Shown here one piece after another: positions 1-3,959 of a stretch of 5,493 bases of DNA (positions are counted from its first letter, which is position 1; each line of letters opens with the position of its first letter). This stretch comes from JAFDZV01 sp966128725 (GTDB lineage Bacteria; Bacteroidota; Ignavibacteria; OLB7): positions 1-5,493 of the forward strand of contig CBHYLN010000229.1 of assembly GCA_966128725.1 (NCBI GenBank), read 5' to 3'. The notes below the pieces were generated by a model, which saw only the letters and a list, made by a program, of their open reading frames with translations, ran no database searches and was not told the DNA's origin. The translations under genes were made by a program, and so were the position numbers.

Positions 1-62
1 GGTCCTCTTCGACACGCAATTCCCCATTCCCTCAACTCAACTCGTCCGATCTATCGCGACGT

Positions 63-79
63 GATGTGTTCGTCACATC
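63..79 (+). terminator. Small hairpin, weak terminator candidate
   Basis: GATGTG at 63-68 pairs perfectly with CACATC at 74-79 around a five-base loop (TTCGT), followed by a modestly T-rich stretch (81-89). It overlaps the TGA that would end a possible upstream gene. The stem is only six base pairs and there is no clean T run, so a terminator role is a weak inference from position. Confidence 0.2.
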
Positions 80-102
80 CTGTTCGTTTGGCCCCCGATG
101 CC

Positions 103-141
103 GGCGCGTGAACGCGTATGCGGCCGGGAGTTTCACGCGCC
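103..141. repeat. Perfect 10-bp inverted repeat, 19-base spacer
   Basis: GGCGCGTGAA at 103-112 is the exact reverse complement of TTCACGCGCC at 132-141. The 19-base spacer contains the self-complementary CGGCCG (121-126). It lies about 165 bases before the first baseplate gene. It could be a binding site for a dimeric regulator or a stem-loop in the operon leader; the sequence alone cannot decide. Confidence 0.5.
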
Positions 142-305
142 TGTTGTGCTGCCTGCAGGGCTGTTTCGGGCCAAGCGTGCCTGTTGCAGCGATGGTTGAA
201 CGAGCTACACGCAAAACGGATACGCGGGTTGGTTGGATACGGTGGATGGGGCGCCGGCCACGGGATAAGCCGGTGAAGGAAGTAAATCAGGAGTGAGGTT
301 GGAGC

Positions 306-938
306 ATGCTGAAAGGCGCGATTGTGTCGGTTGATACAACGGGGCTTATGCCAACCGTGGTTGTGTTCCAGTACAATCCGGAGTCGGTAACCCGCACGCT
401 GCAACCGCAGATGGAAGGCGGCGAGCAGGGGAACCGGTCGGAAACCCCGCGCTATACGGGGGCGCCGGTTGAGGAGATCTCCGTTGAGCTGCTTATCGAT
501 GCGTCCGATCAGCTTAACGCCGGCGATCCGATCGCGACGAGCATGGGGATTTATCCGCAGCTCTCGGCGCTGGAAATCATTGCCTATCCAAGCAGCGCCA
601 CGGTGATCGCCAACACGGCGTTGATGGCGGTTGGCACCATCGAGGTTGTGCCGCTGGCCGCGCCGCTTACGCTGTTTGTGTACGGCTCCAAACGCGTGCT
701 GCCGGTGAAGATCAACAGCTACTCCATCACCGAGGAATTGCACGACGGCAATCTGAACCCGATTCGCGCGCGCGTGCAGGCCAGCCTTCGCGTGCTCAGC
801 TACAGCGATCTGCCCGTGATGACCACCGGGTACAGTCTCTATCTGGCCAACCAGGTTGCAAAGGAAGTGATGGCGGCAATGGGCACTGCAAGCAACGTTG
901 CCGCCACAATCGGCGTAAACACTCAATCGTTCAGGTAG
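306..938 (+). CDS. CIS adaptor/tube-type protein (Pvc7/Afp7-like, lacks LysM)
   Basis: A 210-residue protein resembling the N-terminal domain of CIS tube/LysM adaptor proteins, which join the inner tube to the baseplate hub. The family signature is visible near the start: a beta hairpin leading into FQYNPESVTR (residues 21-30), then a strand with alternating pattern (EEISVELLID, 56-65), and a C-terminal half with LTLFVYGSKRVLPVKINSYS (121-140), ITEEL (141-145) and PIRARVQASLRVLSYSDLP (152-170), matching the usual 'G-variant plus ..RARVxxxL' end of the domain. Afp7/Pvc7 relatives continue into a LysM domain; here the tail (171-210) is a short Ala/Val-rich helix-like segment without LysM, and the LysM-like domain is the next gene. 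The ATG at 306 has GAGG at 295-298, seven bases upstream, supporting this start. It is first in a tight cluster, with its stop three bases before the next ATG. The family call is from motif recognition; placement at the tube-hub junction follows the family. Confidence 0.82.
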   Translation: MLKGAIVSVDTTGLMPTVVVFQYNPESVTRTLQPQMEGGEQGNRSETPRYTGAPVEEISVELLIDASDQLNAGDPIATSMGIYPQLSALEIIAYPSSATVIANTALMAVGTIEVVPLAAPLTLFVYGSKRVLPVKINSYSITEELHDGNLNPIRARVQASLRVLSYSDLPVMTTGYSLYLANQVAKEVMAAMGTASNVAATIGVNTQSFR

Positions 939-941
939 CAC

Positions 942-1232
942 ATGTTCGATCCCACCAGCCGATATCATCGCATCGAGGATGCCACCTACGAAACCAGCGA
1001 CGGCAGGCGCTTCGTGTACAAGCGCAGGCGATTCCTGCCGATTGGCGAAACCATGCCGATCCTGGGCGAGGCCACGGTGCGCGCTGATGACCGTTTGGAT
1101 CTGATTGCCGCGCGCGCCTACAGCCAGCCGGAGTTGTTCTGGCGCATCTCCGACGCCAACGATGCAATCGACCCGTTTGAACTCACCGAGGAATTGGGGC
1201 GCCGTCTTCGTGTACCAATCCCACAACCGTAG
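942..1232 (+). CDS. LysM-like tail/baseplate protein (tail protein X type)
   Basis: A 96-residue protein. Residues 1-43 form a basic N-terminal part (YKRRRFLP at 26-33). Residues 44-94 look like a LysM / phage tail protein X domain: ATVRADDRLDLIAARAY (44-60), then PELFWRISDAND (63-74), then LGRRLRVPIP (85-94), the standard 'threshold, helix, W-I-x-xAN, RVP' pattern. In CIS and Myoviridae such proteins bind around the hub and stabilise the baseplate core rather than acting on peptidoglycan. Its ATG is three bases after the preceding stop, and its AGG (933-935) lies in the last codons of that gene, so the two are very probably translationally coupled. In PVC/Afp this domain is the C-terminus of the preceding protein; here it is free-standing. 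There is no signal peptide, consistent with an intracellularly assembled part. Confidence 0.8.
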   Translation: MFDPTSRYHRIEDATYETSDGRRFVYKRRRFLPIGETMPILGEATVRADDRLDLIAARAYSQPELFWRISDANDAIDPFELTEELGRRLRVPIPQP

Positions 1233-1244
1233 TACACAGGGCAC

Positions 1245-2393
1245 ATGGACGTACTCCCGCTGGGGATTCATCTCACGCTGCTTATCGGGCCGGTAGTGCC
1301 CATCCCGGCGCCATTGTCGTTGATGGAGTCGCTGGCCGAGGTGGTGGTGTCAACCTCCGATCTCGGCCGTTCGGGATTTCAGATCAGCTTCCATGCCGGC
1401 CGTTCCTCGATGTTGAGCACGGATTATTCGCTGCTGCTTACCGAGCTGCTTGTGCCGTTCAGCCGTGTTGTGGTAACGCTCACGATGAGCGCCATGCCTG
1501 AGGTGCTTATCGACGGCATCATCACCAACGTGGAGCTGCAGCCGGGCGTTGGGCCGGGCGGATCGATGCTCACGGTGACCGGTGAGGACATCAGCGTGAT
1601 GATGGATCTGGTGGAGAAGGCCATGCCGTATCCGGCGATGAACTCCGAGATGATCGTGGCATTGCTGTTGCTGGAGTACGAGCAGTATGGCATCATCCCG
1701 GAGGTGATACCCGCCCTGACCGACGAGATCGAGCTGCCCGTTGAACGCATTCCGGTGCAGCAGACAACGGACCTGAAGTACATACAGTATCTCGGCTCGC
1801 AGCACGGCTACGTGTTCTATATCACGCCCGGCCCGGTGCCGCTTACCAACACCGCGTACTGGGGGCCGCCGGTCAGGATCGGCCTGCCGCAACCGGCGCT
1901 CACGGCGAACATGGGCTCGGCAACCAACATCGAGCAGCTCAGTTTCAGCATGAACGGCCTGGCGCCCACGCTGGTTACCGGCGAGGTGTACGATCTGGAG
2001 CTGGAGACCATTGTGCCGGTGGACACGCTTACCGGCCTGCGCGAGCCGCCGCTTGCAACCGAGCCGGCGATCGTTACCAACTTCCTGCATTCGCGCAAGC
2101 AGCTTCTGCAGCCCGGGGGCCGCGACGCCCTGCTTGCGTATGCGCGGGCGCAGAGCATTACCGATTTCTCCACCGACGATGTGGTTGTTGCGCAGGGCAC
2201 GGTGGATACCGTGCGGTACGGTTCCGTACTGAAGGCGCGGTCGCTGGTGGGTGTTCGCGGCGTGGGCTACAACTACGACGGCTTCTATTACGTGAAACGT
2301 GTCACGCACACGATCGCGCAAAATCAGTACAAGCAGCAGTTCGTGCTTACGCGCGAGGGCACCGGCTCAACAACGCCTGTGGTGATGCCGTAG
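1245..2393 (+). CDS. Baseplate hub protein (phage late control D / gp27-like)
   Basis: A 382-residue hub protein of the gpD/gp27 type, which trimerises to link the inner tube to the spike. Visible features: an N-terminal beta domain (1-110) with the 'SGFQISF' strand (43-49) and a second barrel half VLIDGIITNVELQP (87-100) followed by LTVTGEDISVMMDL (109-122), typical of late control D proteins; an alpha/beta middle with QTTDLKYIQYLGSQHGYVFY (173-192), the conserved 'D-x-x-F/Y-I-x-x-L-A' element; and a C-terminal barrel ending GYNYDGFYYVKRVTHTI (341-357), YKQQFVLTREG (362-372), the standard end of the family. The gp5/OB spike domain that follows in VgrG-like Pvc8/Afp8 is absent and supplied by the next gene, as with separate gp27 and gp5 of phage T4. 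The ATG is 12 bases after the previous stop with AGGG at 1238-1241, only three bases away, so coupling may assist initiation. Length suits a stand-alone hub. No lysozyme or effector domain is seen. Confidence 0.88.
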   Translation: MDVLPLGIHLTLLIGPVVPIPAPLSLMESLAEVVVSTSDLGRSGFQISFHAGRSSMLSTDYSLLLTELLVPFSRVVVTLTMSAMPEVLIDGIITNVELQPGVGPGGSMLTVTGEDISVMMDLVEKAMPYPAMNSEMIVALLLLEYEQYGIIPEVIPALTDEIELPVERIPVQQTTDLKYIQYLGSQHGYVFYITPGPVPLTNTAYWGPPVRIGLPQPALTANMGSATNIEQLSFSMNGLAPTLVTGEVYDLELETIVPVDTLTGLREPPLATEPAIVTNFLHSRKQLLQPGGRDALLAYARAQSITDFSTDDVVVAQGTVDTVRYGSVLKARSLVGVRGVGYNYDGFYYVKRVTHTIAQNQYKQQFVLTREGTGSTTPVVMP

Positions 2394-2401
2394 GTGGCGC
2401 C

Positions 2402-2413
2402 GCCGCATGCGGC
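2402..2413. repeat. 12-bp perfect palindrome
   Basis: GCCGCATGCGGC reads the same on both strands, nine bases after the hub stop codon. It has no loop to make a good RNA hairpin, so if meaningful it would be a DNA site. In GC-rich DNA it may be chance. Confidence 0.3.
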
Positions 2414-2457
2414 CGTGGATGCGGAAGGGCGCGGATGTTGTGGCATGGTGGCCCATG

Positions 2458-2480
2458 ATGCCGGCGTGCCGCGCCGGTAT
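2458..2480 (+). promoter_or_regulatory. Intergenic stem-loop before the spike gene
   Basis: Bases 2458-2466 can pair with 2472-2480 around a five-base loop (TGCCG): a perfect CCGGCG/CGCCGG core extended by a G-U, a T-A and an A-T pair, giving a nine-pair GC-rich stem. No T run follows, so it is not a typical Rho-independent terminator. It ends 20 bases before the spike start codon. It could be an RNA processing or stability element, a partial attenuator, or a structure limiting spike translation; which is inference. Confidence 0.4.
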
Positions 2481-2500
2481 GCACAATTACACAGCGGCGA

Positions 2501-3508
2501 ATGGACATGAATAACTCGCAGCAGCAGCAGCAGGTACAGGGCGTTCAGCAACGCTACTACGGAAAGTTCCGTGGCAAGGTGATCAACAACGTGGACCCGC
2601 TGTTTCTTGGCCGCATCCAGGCCAACGTGCCGGCCATCATGAACATGGAGCTGAACTGGGCGATGCCGTGTTCGCCGTACGCGGGGCCAGGTGTGGGGTT
2701 CTTTGCGATTCCGCCGATCGGCGCAAGCGTCTGGATCGAGTTCGAGCAGGGCGACCCGCATTATCCGATCTGGGTTGGATGCTTCTGGGAGGAAGGGGAG
2801 ATGCCGTTTGAGCCGGCCATCCCCGAAACCAAGATGTGGAAAACCGAGAGCATCACGATGGAGTTGAACGATGTGCCGGAGATCGGCGGCTTCTCGCTGT
2901 ACGTGAATCCGCCCGCGGTTGACATCCCGACATCGATGGTGTTCAACAGCGAGGGCATTACCATCACGTGCCCGCCCGGCACGATCGTGATGACACCGGA
3001 GGCGATCACGACAACGTTGCCGCCGTCAACGATTACGCTGACCGAGGAAGCGATCGAGATCGCGATACCGGCCTCGACAATCACGCTGACTTCCGAACTG
3101 ATCGCGGCCGAGTCGCCCGATATCTCGTTGACCGCCGAAGCCGGCATCGAAGCCACCGCCGGCGCCGATGTCGCCATATCCGCTGGCGCGGCCATCGAAA
3201 TCAGTGCCGGCGCGGATGTGTCCATCGAGGCTGGCGCCGCCGCGGAGGTGACCGCCGGCGCGGATGTGGCCCTCACTGCCGGCGGTGCCGCGGAGGTGAC
3301 CGCCGGCGCGGATGTGGCCATCACGGCCGGGCTTGCCGCCGAGGTTACCGCGGGCCTGGATATCGCGATTTCGGCGGCCGCCGCCATCGAGATAACCGCC
3401 GTTGGCGACGTGGCCATTACCGCCGTTACCACGATGATAACCTCGGTGTGCGAGGTAAACGGGGCGCTGCTTGAGGACGGGATGCCCGTGATGGTGATCC
3501 CGATCTGA
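2501..3508 (+). CDS. Baseplate spike protein (gp5 / gpV-like, OB fold plus beta-helix needle)
   Basis: A 335-residue spike that trimerises on the hub and pierces the target envelope. Residues 1-17 are a Gln-rich tail with five consecutive CAG codons. Residues 18-96 form the gp5/baseplate V OB domain with nearly textbook motifs: YYGKFRGKV (19-27), DPLFLGRIQ (32-40), WAMPCSPYAGPGVGFFAIPP (53-72) and VWIEFEQGDPHYPIWVGCFW (77-96). A linker follows (97-144). Residues 145-207 carry 16-residue repeats (STITL recurs at 176 and 192), and 204-315 are about fourteen octads of consensus A-G-A-[DA]-[VAI]-[AE]-[IV]-[ST], the pattern of a triple-stranded beta-helix like the T4 gp5 needle. The chain ends in a short non-repeat segment with EDGMPVMVIPI (325-335). 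T4's lysozyme domain is absent, as in eCIS spikes. In PVC/Afp, hub and spike are fused. The ribosome binding site is weak; the second Met codon (2507) is an alternative start. No PAAR motif is seen. Confidence 0.93.
   Translation: MDMNNSQQQQQVQGVQQRYYGKFRGKVINNVDPLFLGRIQANVPAIMNMELNWAMPCSPYAGPGVGFFAIPPIGASVWIEFEQGDPHYPIWVGCFWEEGEMPFEPAIPETKMWKTESITMELNDVPEIGGFSLYVNPPAVDIPTSMVFNSEGITITCPPGTIVMTPEAITTTLPPSTITLTEEAIEIAIPASTITLTSELIAAESPDISLTAEAGIEATAGADVAISAGAAIEISAGADVSIEAGAAAEVTAGADVALTAGGAAEVTAGADVAITAGLAAEVTAGLDIAISAAAAIEITAVGDVAITAVTTMITSVCEVNGALLEDGMPVMVIPI
2519..2533 (+). repeat. (CAG)5 run coding for poly-Gln
   Basis: Five identical CAG codons in the Gln-rich N-terminus of the spike, with more Gln just after. 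As a triplet repeat, length changes would preserve the frame and alter only this tail, ahead of the OB domain where it meets the hub. Confidence 0.7.
3110..3445 (+). repeat. Octad repeats of the spike needle with 48-bp DNA periodicity
   Basis: Codons 204-315 of the spike encode about fourteen eight-residue units, best seen as pairs (16 residues, 48 bp) alternating a D-containing and an E-containing octad (AGADVAIx, AGAAAEVT). The 48-bp period is visible in DNA: the start of the GCCGGCGCGGATGTG motif and its variants falls at 3158, 3206, 3254, 3302 and 3350, exactly 48 bases apart. This points to growth of the needle by tandem duplication of a 16-residue unit. Confidence 0.85.
3239..3319 (+). 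repeat. 33-bp exact direct repeat, one needle unit apart
   Basis: Bases 3239-3271 and 3287-3319 are identical over 33 positions with a 48-bp offset, including synonymous sites, and after one mismatch agree for four more bases. Identity at third positions suggests recent duplication or gene conversion between neighbouring needle units rather than selection on the protein alone. Confidence 0.8.
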
Positions 3509-3581
3509 ACAAGGTTGATGGATTGGCGTTCCAGGGAATCACAACCGATTGCCAAGTATACATCCGGAGCACGGATACCAG

Positions 3582-3932
3582 ATGCAGATCAGCTTCCCAT
3601 TCCATATCGAAAAAAATGGTCGCGTGGCCGAAGCCGCCGAGGATCCGCACATCCGGCAGATGATCGAACAGTTGTTGTTCACCTCGCCCGGCGAGCGTGT
3701 CAACCGGCCAACGTTTGGCTGCGGCCTGGCGCAACTGGTGTTTGCCGCCGAAAGCAACGAGATGGTGAGCGCCACGCAATTCCTTGTGCAGGGCTCGTTG
3801 CAGCAATGGCTTGGCGAACTGATTCAGGTGGAGGCCGTGAGCGTGGCGGCCGAGGATTCCACATTGACCGTGCTTGTGCAATACGTTGTGCGCCGAACGC
3901 AGCAGCGCAGCACCTCGAAGTTCTCCGTTTAA
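3582..3932 (+). CDS. gp25-like baseplate wedge protein
   Basis: A 116-residue protein of the GPW/gp25 family (Pvc9/Afp9-like). It joins hub and wedge and starts sheath polymerisation. Signature residues: ISFPFHIEKNGRVAEA (3-18), HIRQMIEQLLFTSPGERVNR (23-42), PTFGCGLAQLVFA (43-55) and the C-terminal strands EAVSVAAEDSTLTVLVQYVV (84-103). The length is usual for the family. Two starts are possible: ATG at 3582 (GGAG at 3566-3569, 12 bases away), or TTG at 3549, which adds eleven residues and has AGGGAA at 3533-3538. I prefer 3582 because the family normally begins at the FPF strand and the eleven extra codons (including AGT, ATA, CAT, GGA) look unlike the rest of the gene. A short stem (3562-3566 with 3572-3576) places most of that GGAG in its loop. 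The gene lies 73 bases after the spike stop and 27 before the next ATG. A PAAR gene usually follows gp25 in PVC/Afp; none does here. Confidence 0.92.
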   Translation: MQISFPFHIEKNGRVAEAAEDPHIRQMIEQLLFTSPGERVNRPTFGCGLAQLVFAAESNEMVSATQFLVQGSLQQWLGELIQVEAVSVAAEDSTLTVLVQYVVRRTQQRSTSKFSV

Positions 3933-3959
3933 CAATGGCACTGAGGTAACCAGGGGACG

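Larger units (their letters stand above)
1..305. other. Upstream region without a supportable gene
   Basis: No convincing gene lies here. All three forward frames are open at the left edge. The frame starting at base 2 ends at a TGA at 62-64 after about 20 codons and could be the tail of an upstream gene, but it is too short to recognise. The frame open to 296 (GTG at 66) encodes a Cys/Arg-rich string with no recognisable motif and codon use unlike the genes downstream, so I do not call it. The stretch contains a small hairpin (63-79), a perfect 10-bp inverted repeat (103-112 with 132-141) and, at its right end, the purine-rich ribosome binding site of the first baseplate gene. By position it may be the untranslated leader or promoter region of the baseplate operon; I see no strong sigma-70-type promoter. 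Confidence 0.5.
2394..2500 (+). other. 107-base hub-spike intergenic gap
   Basis: This is the longest gap inside the cluster. It contains a 12-bp perfect palindrome and a 9-bp-stem hairpin (both listed separately) but no ORF extending the spike: in the spike frame a TGA at 2456-2458 closes it upstream, with no ATG, GTG or TTG codon between there and 2501. It may separate two translation units or modulate expression of the spike relative to the hub. Confidence 0.6.

Noticed and set aside
196..224. Possible promoter TTGAAC, 17 bases, GATACG
   Set aside because: The -10 box matches the sigma-70 consensus at only three of six positions. Without knowledge of the host's sigma factors it is no better than chance.
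66..296. 76-codon + strand ORF from GTG
   Set aside because: It is Cys/Arg-rich with no motif, lacks a good ribosome binding site, uses codons unlike the neighbours, and its frame is open to the left edge by chance.
942..1232. LysM domain as a peptidoglycan-binding or cell-wall enzyme
   Set aside because: There is no signal peptide or catalytic domain, and it sits inside a baseplate cluster where LysM-like proteins are structural.
51..1271. 406-codon ORF on the minus strand
   Set aside because: It lies opposite two recognised baseplate genes, has a composition rich in His, Arg and Gln and matches no family I know. It is an antisense shadow of GC-rich coding.
1350..2321. 323-codon ORF on the minus strand
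   Set aside because: It lies wholly opposite the hub gene and has the same His/Arg-rich shadow composition.
2501..3508. T6SS VgrG
   Set aside because: The spike lacks a fused gp27 hub, and no TssB/C/E/F/G/K-type gene is visible. The gp25-like and J-type genes fit eCIS or phage better.
2761..3555. 264-codon ORF on the minus strand with Ala/Ser/Thr repeats
   Set aside because: It is the antisense reading of the spike's 48-bp repeats; its repeats are a by-product of those.
3515..3949. 144-codon + strand ORF overlapping gp25
   Set aside because: It is in another frame of the gp25 gene, which has the clear family signature; this product is Arg-rich and unrecognisable.
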